The notes beneath the pieces are model-generated. The model did no database searches and was not told the DNA's origin. It saw nothing but the letters and a program-made list of their open reading frames with translations. From Actinomycetota bacterium (GTDB lineage: Bacteria; Actinomycetota; Acidimicrobiia; Acidimicrobiales; Palsa-688), in NCBI GenBank assembly GCA_021323695.1, contig JAJPKN010000048.1, positions 1 through 64,000 of the forward strand: DNA of 64,000 nt, read 5' to 3'. The translations under genes and the position numbers were made by a program. This document shows positions 1 through 8,654 of this stretch, piece by piece (the first letter of the stretch is position 1; each line of letters starts with the position of its first letter).

Positions 1-1
1 G

Positions 2-181
2 GCTGGCGGCGCCGGGGCGCTGGCCGAGTTGGTAGGGCTGGCCTGGCGGGCCAGTCTGGTGGTGTTGGTGGCGCTGTTGCGCACCCGAGCCGGGGTCCTT
101 GGCCCCCGCGCGGGCCTTCTTTGCCTTGCCGCCGCACCTAAGGCGGCGTTCTTTGCCCTGTTACCAGCTTCTCTGTCCTGA
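2..181 (+). CDS. C-terminal end of an unidentified protein (5' end outside window)
   Basis: The second reading frame is open from the left edge to a TGA at 179-181 and encodes about 59 residues, rich in Ala, Leu and Val with interspersed Arg, including the stretch ELVGLAWRASLVVLVALLR. This could be a membrane-associated helix near a C-terminus. No family is recognisable from so short a tail, and in DNA this GC-rich an open frame of this length can occur by chance. It lies upstream of the oxidoreductase gene in the same orientation with about 260 bp between them. No RNA gene, promoter or repeat was recognised in that gap (182-444). Confidence 0.3.
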   Translation, partial: AGGAGALAELVGLAWRASLVVLVALLRTRAGVLGPRAGLLCLAAAPKAAFFALLPASLS

Positions 182-444
182 AAAAGGCAGCGAGCACTCC
201 CTTTGCGGACAGAGAACACCAAACCCGGGCAAAGAACGCCACTAACAGCCTTGCGGCCCCCCGGCCAGGCCCCCCGCCAGGCGCCCAGCGGGGCTGGCCT
301 CGGCCAGTCGCCCGGCACCAGCTCCAAAAACCGAGCTGGGGAGCCCCTCTCGGTGTGTGGATCTCGGCCCTGTAACTGCCGGTGCTGAGCGGGGCGGTGC
401 CGGTGCCGAGCAAGGCGGCAAACAGGGCCCAGTAGCGTTGGCCC

Positions 445-1317
445 ATGCAAGTAGGAGTGCACCTTCCCAGTTTCACCTGGCCCGCCGGCCCGGCCAACCT
501 CCGCCGCGACCTGGCCCAGGTCGCCCAGGCCGTCGATGCCCTCGGGTTCTCCAAGCTGAGCGTGATGGACCACTTATGGCAGATCCCAATGATCGGCCCG
601 CCCGACCAAGAGATGCTGGAGGCCTACACCACCCTCGGCTTCCTCGCCGCCAACACACAACGGGTGGGCCTGTTGGCCTGGGTGACCTCCGCCGTGTACC
701 GCGCGCCGGGCCTGCTAGCCAAGGCGGTCACCTCCCTCGACATCCTCTCCGGCGGACGGGCCTGGCTTGGGATCGGGGCTGGCTGGTACGAGGACGAGGC
801 CAAAGGCCTCGGGCTCGGCTTCGCACCCGTAGCCGAGCGCTTCGAACGCCTCGAAGAGGCATTGCAGATCTGCCTCCAGATGTGGTCCGGAGACGACGGC
901 CCTTACCGCGGGCGCCACTACAGCCTGGAAAGGACGCTCAGCTCACCTCAGCCTCTCAGCAAGCCGCACCCGCCCGTCATGATCGGCGGCGGGGGGGAGA
1001 CCAAAACCCTTCGCCTCGTCGCCAAGTACGCCCAGGCCTGCAACCTCTTCGTCGGGCCTGACTTGCGGCACAAGCTCGACGTCCTGCGGCGCCATTGCGA
1101 CGAAGTCGGGCGCGACTACGACGAGGTCACCAAGACGGTCATGGGCCCGCTCGACCCTGGCCCTCAGGGAGAGAAGCTCGCCGGCCTGGTCGCCTCGATG
1201 CGCGAACTGGCCAGCCTAGGGGTCTCTCACTACCACGGGTCAGTGCCCGAGGTGGCCTCCATCCGCCCGCTGGAGCTCCTCGGGGAGCGCCTGGTACCTG
1301 AGGTCGCCGCCCTTTGA
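445..1317 (+). CDS. LLM-class F420-dependent oxidoreductase
   Basis: A 290-residue protein of the luciferase-like monooxygenase (bacterial luciferase TIM-barrel) superfamily, of the kind that uses reduced coenzyme F420. The N-terminus (MQVGVHLPSF) gives the first beta strand. Also visible are a segment equivalent to the usual E...G-F-...-W/D-H motif (ALGFSKLSVMDHL), the strand GLLAWVTS, the LDILSGGRAWLGIGAGW region that in this family contacts the deazaflavin/phosphate, and the PVMIGGGG strand near the C-terminus. Length is typical. Substrate cannot be deduced. An F420:NADP oxidoreductase gene at 59360-60013 supports F420 use by this organism. No clear Shine-Dalgarno precedes the ATG. The gene converges with the CAP-protein gene on the other strand. 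Confidence 0.88.
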   Translation: MQVGVHLPSFTWPAGPANLRRDLAQVAQAVDALGFSKLSVMDHLWQIPMIGPPDQEMLEAYTTLGFLAANTQRVGLLAWVTSAVYRAPGLLAKAVTSLDILSGGRAWLGIGAGWYEDEAKGLGLGFAPVAERFERLEEALQICLQMWSGDDGPYRGRHYSLERTLSSPQPLSKPHPPVMIGGGGETKTLRLVAKYAQACNLFVGPDLRHKLDVLRRHCDEVGRDYDEVTKTVMGPLDPGPQGEKLAGLVASMRELASLGVSHYHGSVPEVASIRPLELLGERLVPEVAAL

Positions 1318-1384
1318 CGCCTGGCACCGTGGCCGGGCCGGTAGCGGGCACCCAGGCCGGCGCCGGGGTGGCAGGTGCCGGTCG

Positions 1385-2344
1385 TCAAAGAGCGGCTCGT
1401 TCCCATGCCGCTGGCAGGTGAGGCACCACGTCGCGCGCCCAGCTGAACGACAGCTGGCTCACCGGCACAACGGGCCGCACCAGCAAAAAGGTGTACGACT
1501 CGGCCCAGCCGCCCTTGGCGCTGAGCGAGAAACCTGCGCCAGCGATGCAGTCGGTGCAAGCGGTACCGGTGCCTTCGCCCAGGAGCAAGTCGCGGTGGCC
1601 CCAGCAGCCGGGGGCGCCCGGCCCTGTGCAAGCGAGGTTGGTAGTCCTCTGCGCGCTCCCTCCCCAGCCGTCGGAGTACATCCAGCCGAACACAGCGGCA
1701 GTCGCGTCCACGACATTGCCCGCCCAGGTGGCACCGTAGCCGTACAGCCCCCCGTCCTGCGGCCACCACACCCGCACGGGGCCGTAGGCAGCCCGGAAGG
1801 GGGGATCTTGGCCGGCTTGGGCGGCAGCCGCGGCAGCCGCGTCCAGGTAGGGGGACAAGCCGACGAGCGGAGGGACGCCGCGTGACAACCGCTCCAGGTT
1901 GACCAGCACGAACAGCTGCTCGGGGACGCTGAGCGAGCGGAAGTCAGACGGCAGCGCCAGGGTACGGACGTGCTCGGAACGTTGGGCGGCGTTGAGCGCG
2001 GCCAGGAGCAGCGACAGGCACCCGGGGGAATCGTTGTAGCCCAGCACCCAGTGCGGGAAGCACGGAGAGGCGCAGTCCCAGGACATGGGCGAGCCGGAGG
2101 CCGTCGAGACCGCCGCCGGCTGGCAGGCCCCGGTGCTCGTGCTCAGGGCCGGTGGCCCGAGGTTGCCCGCGGGGTTGGCCAGGGGGCCAGCCTGTGCCCC
2201 GGCCGGGGGAACTGCCACGGCACTGGCCATGGAGGCAGCCAGCATGGTGGCCCCGACCACCAAGGCCGCTGCCAGCTTCAACCGGAGCCCGAACGCACAG
2301 GCTCCCCGACTCACCAGCGAAGGCTGGCCCCAACCGGCCCGCAC
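1385..2344 (-). CDS. Secreted CAP/SCP-like domain protein
   Basis: A 319-residue exported protein. A hydrophobic stretch at about residues 20-45 followed by AVPPAGAQA looks like a cleavable signal peptide. The mature part resembles the CAP/SCP (cysteine-rich secretory protein) fold: NLERLSRGVPPL near residue 150, an Ala-rich helix, NVVDATAAVFGWMYSDGW, and the block GCWGHRDLLL equivalent to the conserved GH.R segment. Three Cys pairs in the mature protein suggest disulfides. CAP proteins are secreted and often bind lipids or act at the cell surface; the role here is unknown. Start is GTG at 2344, with a GTG at 2314 as alternative. It is the last gene of the minus-strand pilus-associated series, about 180 bp after the propeller gene. 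Identification of CAP rests on motif pattern only. Confidence 0.65.
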   Translation of the reverse strand: MRAGWGQPSLVSRGACAFGLRLKLAAALVVGATMLAASMASAVAVPPAGAQAGPLANPAGNLGPPALSTSTGACQPAAVSTASGSPMSWDCASPCFPHWVLGYNDSPGCLSLLLAALNAAQRSEHVRTLALPSDFRSLSVPEQLFVLVNLERLSRGVPPLVGLSPYLDAAAAAAAQAGQDPPFRAAYGPVRVWWPQDGGLYGYGATWAGNVVDATAAVFGWMYSDGWGGSAQRTTNLACTGPGAPGCWGHRDLLLGEGTGTACTDCIAGAGFSLSAKGGWAESYTFLLVRPVVPVSQLSFSWARDVVPHLPAAWERAAL

Positions 2345-2522
2345 CGCTCCACCTGCCCCTACCCGCGCCGCTCCACCTGCCCGTGATCGGCTCTTCCAGC
2401 CACCTACTTGAGCGCGGCCAGCACCTTAGTTGAGCGAGGCCGTCACCGTCCAAGGCTGCCGGCCCCAACCGGGCGGGACCGACCCGAGGCCTTGGGAACG
2501 CACAACCCGCCGCACCTGGCGC

Positions 2523-3791
2523 CTACATTGCCCACGACCAGCGGTGCCCGTCCCAGCGCTCAGCCAGGGCCTGGTTGGGCGCCCCTGAGCCGCTGTAGTA
2601 ACCCACGGCCATGCAGAAGCCCGCCACCGGGCAGGAGACAGCGTCCAGTGCACCGTTGGCACCCGGGTCCGGGGGTAGCGCCACCGGCACCTGGCTCCAG
2701 GACCGGCCGTCCCAGAGCTCGGCCATGACGCCACCGTCACCCCAGTTGCCCACGGCTGCGCAGCTGGCCCGGGAAGCACAAGAGACGCCGTTCAGGTAAC
2801 TGTTCGCGCCGACGTGGGTAGGGACCGTGAGGTACGCCCACTTAGCCCCGGCCCAGCTCGCCGCCATCGTGGCGTTGCGGGCTGCACACCCGCGGCACAC
2901 GTAGTACCCGGCCGCCATACAGCTTTGGGGGCCAGTGCACGACACGGAGTTAAAGCCGCTCCACGACGAGCCCCCCAGCGCCGGGGTGGCCAGGACGTGC
3001 CAACCGGCCCCGTCCCAGCGCTCGGCCAGCGGCAGCACGGCGGCGGCGCTGCCTAGGCCACGGTTGTAGTAACCCGCAGCCAGGCAGGTCCCGGTGCCGG
3101 GGCACGACACGGACAACGTGGCCCCGTTCGCCCCTTCCACGCTGGCGACCGGTGTGCCGGCCCAAGACTTGCCGTCCCAGCGCTCGGCCAGCGGTACGGC
3201 ACCCGAGCTGCCCACGGCCATGCACCAGCTCGGTGACCGGCAGGACACCGAAGTGAGCACCCCATAGGCGCGCCCCTTGGGCAGGGGCACAGGCTCGATG
3301 CCCCAGGCGTGCCCGTCCCACAGCTCTGCCACCGGGCGGGCCGGGAGGAAATGACCCGGGCTTCCCCCGGTATAGCTGCCCACTGCCATGCAGAACGTTG
3401 CCGTCGGGCAGGAGACCGATGCGAACGATGGCGGGTAGGGGCCGTAACTGCGTGCAGCGTGCACCGCCCAGGTGCTGCCGTCCCACCACATCGCCAGCGC
3501 CTGGTCCCCGACCGCCATGCAGGACGCCGGCGAGGGGCACGACACCCCCGACAACATCCCCTGGGGCACCTTCGGCGCTACGGGGGCACCTCTCCCCCGG
3601 AAAGCGGCGCCGGCTGGCACCAGGGCCGGTGACAGCCGGCCGGTAGCAGAGCCGTCCGCCGGGCCGGTGACCCCGCCGGTGACCGCAGCCACCTGGCCGG
3701 CTGACGCCCTACCGGGCACAGCCACGCCGGGCAAGGCCAAAGCGGCCACGAGCGCCACGAGCGCTACGAGCTTGGCAACCTTGGCTCGCAT
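2523..3791 (-). CDS. Secreted seven-repeat beta-propeller-like protein
   Basis: A 422-residue exported protein. The ATG at 3791 begins MRAKVAK followed by a hydrophobic core and ASA, a standard signal peptide; an upstream in-frame start at 3857 would add 22 residues. The body consists of seven repeats of about 50 residues, each opening with a Val-Ser-Cys...Cys-Met-Ala-Val-Gly pattern (two Cys separated by six residues) and closing with a WDG.xW motif (ELWDGHAW, ERWDGKSW, ERWDGHRW). Seven such units fit a seven-bladed propeller with one disulfide per blade. Similar repeats are common in actinobacterial secreted proteins of unknown function. It follows the LysM-BTAD gene after about 95 bp. A role as surface adhesin or binding platform is inference. 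Confidence 0.75.
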   Translation of the reverse strand: MRAKVAKLVALVALVAALALPGVAVPGRASAGQVAAVTGGVTGPADGSATGRLSPALVPAGAAFRGRGAPVAPKVPQGMLSGVSCPSPASCMAVGDQALAMWWDGSTWAVHAARSYGPYPPSFASVSCPTATFCMAVGSYTGGSPGHFLPARPVAELWDGHAWGIEPVPLPKGRAYGVLTSVSCRSPSWCMAVGSSGAVPLAERWDGKSWAGTPVASVEGANGATLSVSCPGTGTCLAAGYYNRGLGSAAAVLPLAERWDGAGWHVLATPALGGSSWSGFNSVSCTGPQSCMAAGYYVCRGCAARNATMAASWAGAKWAYLTVPTHVGANSYLNGVSCASRASCAAVGNWGDGGVMAELWDGRSWSQVPVALPPDPGANGALDAVSCPVAGFCMAVGYYSGSGAPNQALAERWDGHRWSWAM

Positions 3792-3886
3792 GGGCTCAGC
3801 CAGTCTCCGGCGCGCACTGGGGACCAGCGTAGCCATGAGCCTGCCCGCCCTAGGCACCAGGTCCCGGGCACCGGCATGGCCTGGGC

Positions 3887-6800
3887 TCAGACGTCAGCCA
3901 GGTCGTTGGCGGTGTACAGGCGCCAAATGGCGCGGCTTTCTTCCCTGGGCTCGTGCAGCGGGTTGATCCGGCGCTGGAGGACCAACCGCAGCCGCCGGTA
4001 CACCCGGTCCACGGCGCCGGCCTGGCCGCACCGCCCCAGGGCGTGCATCCAGATCTGGAACAGTTCCTCCCGGGCGGGGTCCATTTGCAAGCCCTTTTCC
4101 ACCGCCCAGGTCGCCTCTGCATAGTCCCCGGCCGCCAGGGCGGCTTGCCCCAGGTCCTGGGCGGCGTCCGCCACCTTGGCGCAGATGATGAGGTCCAGGT
4201 GCTCGCTCGACACCCATTCGAAAAAGTGGCTCGTAACTGAACCGGCAAAGGGTTCACCCCGTACCAGTTCCAGCGCCTGGTGCATGGTTGCCATTGACTC
4301 GGCCGGCCCCTGCCGGCGGGCCAGGCGTTCCAGCCGGCAAAAGCGGGCCCAGTCGCAAGTGACATCGGGGGCCAAGTAGTAGCCCTGAGGGCCGTGAGCC
4401 AAACGTTCCTCTCCACCCTCTCCGTAACCGAGCACTGCCCGGGCCCTGGAGACCACGTTCATGATCGTCTTGCGCTGCGGGCCGCTCAGGTCGTCCTTGG
4501 TGAGGTCGAGAGGCCACAGAGCGCCACCCAGTTCGTCGGCGGCCACCGGCCGCTCGCGGGTGGCCAGGTAGGCGAGAGCGGCCAGCGCCGGGGCTCTCCG
4601 GGACGGCTCAAGCGAACCGGTGCCGGAGCCCACCAGGTCCACCGGGCCCAGGACCCTGACCTCCACCGCTCCTCGCGGCACACTTGGGGCGGGACCTGGC
4701 ACACCTGGGGCGGGACCTACCGGCCCTGGGTACCCAGCGCCGTCCCGGATGTCAATTACCGCGCCGGCCCCGGCGCTCGCCACCTCCTCACCACCCCTGC
4801 CACCGGGCCCGCTGCCCTCCCCCACAGCGGCGCGACCTACGGCGCCATTGCCGTCCTCCCTGCCATCTCCATGGCCGGCTTCCCGCTCGGCCGTCGCCCC
4901 CATAGCCTCCGACAGCAACACAACCTCCTTTTGGCCGTAGTCGAGCCTGAGCGCTAGAGAAATTGACCGCGAGCCCACCTCCCCTTGCAGCAGTCCTTTT
5001 CCCTCGTCAGTGAGGGTAAGCCGCCAACGTGTACCCGCGCAAGGCCCTTTAGCCACGACCGCCACGCCGCTGCTGGCTGGCTCAGCCGCCTGTACCAACG
5101 AAGCCACCGCAGGCCCCGGGCTGGCGGCAAAAGCGACCACCACATTGGGAAGTGCCTCGCAGGTGCTGGCCCGCAAGACGCCGAGGTCGGCGGCCCCGGC
5201 CTGCTGGCGGTGGGCAACCGACACCAACCCCAGGCGGGCTGCCAGGTCAGCCGCCTGGTGGTCGGCCACCCGTTCGAGCCCGCCCAGGCGCTCGTCCAGG
5301 GGGCAACGGCCCAGTGCGTACAAGCCGGCCAGCATCTCGTCCGACCACGGCTGGCTAGCCAGTTGGAGGGCAATGGCCGCCAGCACGTCCTGGACGTCTT
5401 CGGTGCTCCCCTCGACCGAAAGAGAGCCGGCCTGCTCCAGGTTCAACAGCACGGTACCGGTCGACGCCTGCCCCAAGTTGACCAAGGCCGGCCAAGCCGA
5501 CCAGTGGTCCCCTGCCAGCACCTCCAAGTCCTCCAGGCTGATGTCGGGGTCGAGCACGAGCGAGCCACCGCCCGCCAGAGGCCGGAACCACCCCAGGGCG
5601 GGCAGCTCTTCGCCCCCCACCACAACTTCCAGCCCTCCCTCTCCGGCTATGGTGAGCACCGGCGACGCCGCTGCAGCCCCTTCCCGGAAGGCCTGGCCCA
5701 CCAGACCGCTCAGGTAGCGCATGCCCAGGTCCACCCAACGGAGAGCCTCGGGGCTGGCGATGGCCCGGGCACGGCGCTCGGCTGCCTCCACCTCCGGTCG
5801 GTTGCGAGCAATCGGCGCTCCTTTGCGCCGGGCATACATTTGTTCCCGGCGGTGCCGGTCCAGGCGCCAGATAATGCCGGCCGCAGCGACGGCTCCCGCT
5901 CCCACTATGGCCGCCAGCCCGGGGTTGCCGTGGTGGCGGGCACTGCCGTGGTGCGGTCGGCCGTTGCTGTCGGACGACGTCACCGGTCGCTGCGGCGGGC
6001 CTGAAGTACCTGCCGTCGTGGCTGGCCGCGAGCCGGCTGCTGCCTCGGGCACCTTGACCTTGCCCGGATCCGTCGCACCTCGGGCCCCCACCGTGGACGG
6101 TGGCCCCGGCGGCACAGCCGTGGCCCCGGTCTCGGCCGGGGGCCCGGCGGTGGCCGGCCGCCTGGCCTCTGAGCCACCAGGAGGACTGGGCCTTGAGCCA
6201 CCACGAGGGGAAGAGGCCTCCCCAGCCGCCCCCGCCCTGGGGCCCCCAGGAGCCAGCTCTGGCCCGGCCCTGCGGGCAGTGTGAGCGAGGCGGTGCCGGC
6301 TGGCCTCGCCGGGCCCGGCCTCGCCCACCACGATCGTCCCGGTGGCCTGGGGTGGCATGATGAGCACCCACCCCGGGTAGATCCAGTGGTCGTCCACCAG
6401 GGCGCGTCCGTCAGGCTGCAGCCGTCCCCAGTTGAGGGCCTCGATCTCCGTATCGAGCCGCCAGTCGCCCAGGTGGCGCTCGGCTAGCACCGAAAGGCAA
6501 TCGCCCGGCTGCACGACCACCACCTTGGTGCCGGGTTCAAGGCCGGCAAAACCGTTGGCCTGGCTCGGTACCTCGCCGGTGCCCTTCCGCTCGGCAACCG
6601 CGCCGGCTGCCGGCGGCACGTGGGCGATCACCCCTGGATGGGGAAAATGACGGCCGATGGCGCTCGAGCTCACTCGCGCGGGAGGAAAGGCAGGTGGCGG
6701 CCCGGGCACGGTCTCCATCACTCTCCAGGGGTGCAGAGGCTGCACGATTGCGACCGGTGGCGGGACGGGCAAGGCCGATGCGGCGCTGGCACTCGTCCCG

Positions 6801-7147
6801 AACGAAGCCGCGACCATCGACGCAGTGGCGGCCGCGTCCAGCACCCGCCGGAGGGCCGGCAAGGTGAACGGGCGCGCGCCTCTCAACAACGAGCGCCTCC
6901 CGCTCCACACAGCCAGGGCGTAAGCCACCGTCGTAGTGAGGAGCCAACCCGAGACGGCCAGGCCGAGCAGGCGCACCAAGGCTGTCAGTGCGCCTTGGGG
7001 GCTGACGGTCGCCAGCCACCTTTGCGGGTGGGAGAAATCTACGCTGCCGAGCCAGGGCCCAGACCGGGCGAAGAACAAGAAAAGCGCTGTTTCACCGGCA
7101 AGTACCAGCGAAGCGTCCACGCAACCGCGCCAGCGAGCCTTGCGCAC
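3887..7147 (-). CDS. Membrane-anchored LysM protein with C-terminal BTAD regulatory domain
   Basis: A 1086-residue multidomain protein. Two predicted membrane helices lie at about residues 12-30 and 52-82. A LysM peptidoglycan-binding module (VVVVQPGDCLSVLAE ... GWVLIMP) spans about 208-265. A Pro/Gly/Ala/Arg-rich linker and a third membrane helix follow (about 410-428). A central alpha/beta region has no clear name. From about residue 830 to the end lie a winged-helix-like start (VEVRVLGPVDL) and a BTAD-type helical repeat region, as in SARP/AfsR regulators. With three membrane helices the LysM should lie outside and the BTAD part inside, suggesting a wall-to-cytoplasm sensor; that is inference. 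GTG start at 7147 directly abuts the stop of the preceding gene, so the two are probably translationally coupled. Confidence 0.8.
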   Translation of the reverse strand: MRKARWRGCVDASLVLAGETALFLFFARSGPWLGSVDFSHPQRWLATVSPQGALTALVRLLGLAVSGWLLTTTVAYALAVWSGRRSLLRGARPFTLPALRRVLDAAATASMVAASFGTSASAASALPVPPPVAIVQPLHPWRVMETVPGPPPAFPPARVSSSAIGRHFPHPGVIAHVPPAAGAVAERKGTGEVPSQANGFAGLEPGTKVVVVQPGDCLSVLAERHLGDWRLDTEIEALNWGRLQPDGRALVDDHWIYPGWVLIMPPQATGTIVVGEAGPGEASRHRLAHTARRAGPELAPGGPRAGAAGEASSPRGGSRPSPPGGSEARRPATAGPPAETGATAVPPGPPSTVGARGATDPGKVKVPEAAAGSRPATTAGTSGPPQRPVTSSDSNGRPHHGSARHHGNPGLAAIVGAGAVAAAGIIWRLDRHRREQMYARRKGAPIARNRPEVEAAERRARAIASPEALRWVDLGMRYLSGLVGQAFREGAAAASPVLTIAGEGGLEVVVGGEELPALGWFRPLAGGGSLVLDPDISLEDLEVLAGDHWSAWPALVNLGQASTGTVLLNLEQAGSLSVEGSTEDVQDVLAAIALQLASQPWSDEMLAGLYALGRCPLDERLGGLERVADHQAADLAARLGLVSVAHRQQAGAADLGVLRASTCEALPNVVVAFAASPGPAVASLVQAAEPASSGVAVVAKGPCAGTRWRLTLTDEGKGLLQGEVGSRSISLALRLDYGQKEVVLLSEAMGATAEREAGHGDGREDGNGAVGRAAVGEGSGPGGRGGEEVASAGAGAVIDIRDGAGYPGPVGPAPGVPGPAPSVPRGAVEVRVLGPVDLVGSGTGSLEPSRRAPALAALAYLATRERPVAADELGGALWPLDLTKDDLSGPQRKTIMNVVSRARAVLGYGEGGEERLAHGPQGYYLAPDVTCDWARFCRLERLARRQGPAESMATMHQALELVRGEPFAGSVTSHFFEWVSSEHLDLIICAKVADAAQDLGQAALAAGDYAEATWAVEKGLQMDPAREELFQIWMHALGRCGQAGAVDRVYRRLRLVLQRRINPLHEPREESRAIWRLYTANDLADV

Positions 7148-7846
7148 TCAGCCCTCCTTCAGTGGTGGCCGACCCATGCGCACATGGGGCGACCCATCGT
7201 GCATGACCACACTGGGGCCGAGCCGGGCGAAACCCAACCCCTCGTAATAGTGGGCCAGCTTCTCGTTGCTGGCCTCGGTCACCAGCCACCAGCCCTTGTC
7301 ATCGGCTTCCGCCTCGAGGGCTACTAGCAGCTCCGCCCCAGCCCCTTGGCGGGTGCTCGCCAGGGAATGGACGTAGCGGTAGGGACGTGGAGGCCGCCCA
7401 CGCCGCAGGCGGCACTGTGCCGGCAGTGACCTCAGGGCACCGAGCGCCTGCTCCCCGAACATGATGGCGACTATGCAGAGCGCCCCCGCTGCCACCCACG
7501 GCGCCAGTGCCCCCAGGGCCATCACTGCCACGACAAGCAAGGCGACCGCACAGGCAATGCGAAGGCGCCTGGCCCCGAGCAGGCAAACAGCACAGCCAGA
7601 ACCATGAGCCCTCTTCTCGAAGACCAGCAACGCCAGGAGCATCCCAGCCCGGAGCGAAAGCCGCGCGTACCAACTAGGCCGGCTGCCGCGAGAGAACGCG
7701 TTGGCCTCGACGCCCGAAAGCCGCCAAATGCCCACGCTCCGCTGAGCTCGCACCCTGGCCCGCTCCTTCGCCCCGCGCCTGCCCGGAGAGCTGGCAACGG
7801 CAGGGCCCCGCTCACGGCGCACCCTAAGCGTCCCCCTGGGTGCCAC
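7148..7846 (-). CDS. Membrane protein with partial GNAT-like acetyltransferase domain
   Basis: A 232-residue protein. The N-terminal 60 residues are Arg-rich. Two hydrophobic stretches (about 68-82 and 100-135) look like membrane helices. The last 80 residues match the second half of a GNAT fold: HSLASTRQGAGAELLVALE (acetyl-CoA pyrophosphate-loop pattern R/Q-x-x-G-x-G/A), then NEKLAHYYEGLGF, the usual N...YE..GF signature. The N-terminal half of a normal GNAT domain is not recognisable, so the enzyme may be reduced or the membrane part may replace it. The GTG start at 7846 overlaps the end of the PKD gene by 23 bp; the stop abuts the next start. Start site is uncertain. Confidence 0.6.
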   Translation of the reverse strand: MAPRGTLRVRRERGPAVASSPGRRGAKERARVRAQRSVGIWRLSGVEANAFSRGSRPSWYARLSLRAGMLLALLVFEKRAHGSGCAVCLLGARRLRIACAVALLVVAVMALGALAPWVAAGALCIVAIMFGEQALGALRSLPAQCRLRRGRPPRPYRYVHSLASTRQGAGAELLVALEAEADDKGWWLVTEASNEKLAHYYEGLGFARLGPSVVMHDGSPHVRMGRPPLKEG

Positions 7847-8654
7847 CCGGGCCGCCAGTGCCCGGCGGCACCAGTACGGAGCGGGCTTCCTGAACGGTAT
7901 AGGTTTGCATGACTTCAGCCTGGTCGTAGTCGCCCAAAGACGTGCTCACCGTCACGCCATAACCGGAGAAGGTGTACGAGCCCGCGTACCGTACCGTCAG
8001 GGTGACGTCGTAAGTCCCCTTGTCCAGGTAGGTGTGGGTCACAGATGGGTGGCTCTCGTCGCCTGCCGACGTGCTCTGGGCCGTAGTCCCGTCGCCGAAG
8101 TCCCAGTCGTAGGAGACCGGAACTGCAGACGCGGTCACCACCCAGCCATCGAGGTTGGCCGACGCGGACACCGGCCCGGCTTCATTTCTCGCCCAGAACC
8201 ACGTCGGCAGCTGGGTCAACCCCGCTAGCGAGGGGTTTATGCCCACCACGGGGACCGGCAACGGCACGTACTGCCAGACCTGCGCCGGAGAGGGCGGGGC
8301 CTGAGGTCCCGGGCCACCGGGGCAGACCCGGATGGGGTCACCCGTCCATACCCCGCTCGGGCTCACAAGCTGCAGTTCAATGTACGCCGTCCACTGCCCC
8401 TGTGCGTTGCGGCACCCGAGCGGCCAAGTCCCCAGCACTATCCAGTAGTACGAACTGGCCGGACCGCCCCCCACTGGCCCACCCGGGGTCGGGTTGCCAC
8501 CAGGGCACCCGATACCAGTCGAAACCCCGCCCGCACCCAAGCTCCCCGACCCCTGGCAACCCGAGCCGTCACCCGCATCCGCCAACGCAAGACCGTGGGT
8601 GGAGCACAGGGCCAGCGCTGCCAGCACAACTGCGCCAGTAAACCTTCGCATCAT
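7824..8654 (-). CDS. Secreted PKD-domain protein of the pilus locus
   Basis: About 276 residues. ATG at 8654 (a second ATG follows immediately at 8651) overlaps the previous gene's stop as TGATG, with AGAGG upstream. The N-terminus MMRRFTGAVVLAALALCSTH is a clear signal peptide ending near ALADA. The mature protein has a Gly/Pro/Cys-rich start (several spaced Cys), a middle region without recognised domain, and near the C-terminus a PKD domain with YDWDFGDGT and HTYLDKGTYDVTLTVRY. PKD domains are immunoglobulin-like modules in extracellular binding proteins. Position inside a Tad-type pilus operon suggests a pilus-associated or adhesive surface protein; this is inference. Confidence 0.78.
   Translation of the reverse strand: MMRRFTGAVVLAALALCSTHGLALADAGDGSGCQGSGSLGAGGVSTGIGCPGGNPTPGGPVGGGPASSYYWIVLGTWPLGCRNAQGQWTAYIELQLVSPSGVWTGDPIRVCPGGPGPQAPPSPAQVWQYVPLPVPVVGINPSLAGLTQLPTWFWARNEAGPVSASANLDGWVVTASAVPVSYDWDFGDGTTAQSTSAGDESHPSVTHTYLDKGTYDVTLTVRYAGSYTFSGYGVTVSTSLGDYDQAEVMQTYTVQEARSVLVPPGTGGPGGTQGDA

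Noticed and set aside
1311-1390. Inverted CTTTGACG/CGTCAAAG between two convergent genes as a terminator
   Set aside because: Arms are only 8 bp and 64 bp apart, and they coincide with the two stop codons, which happen to share the same final codons.
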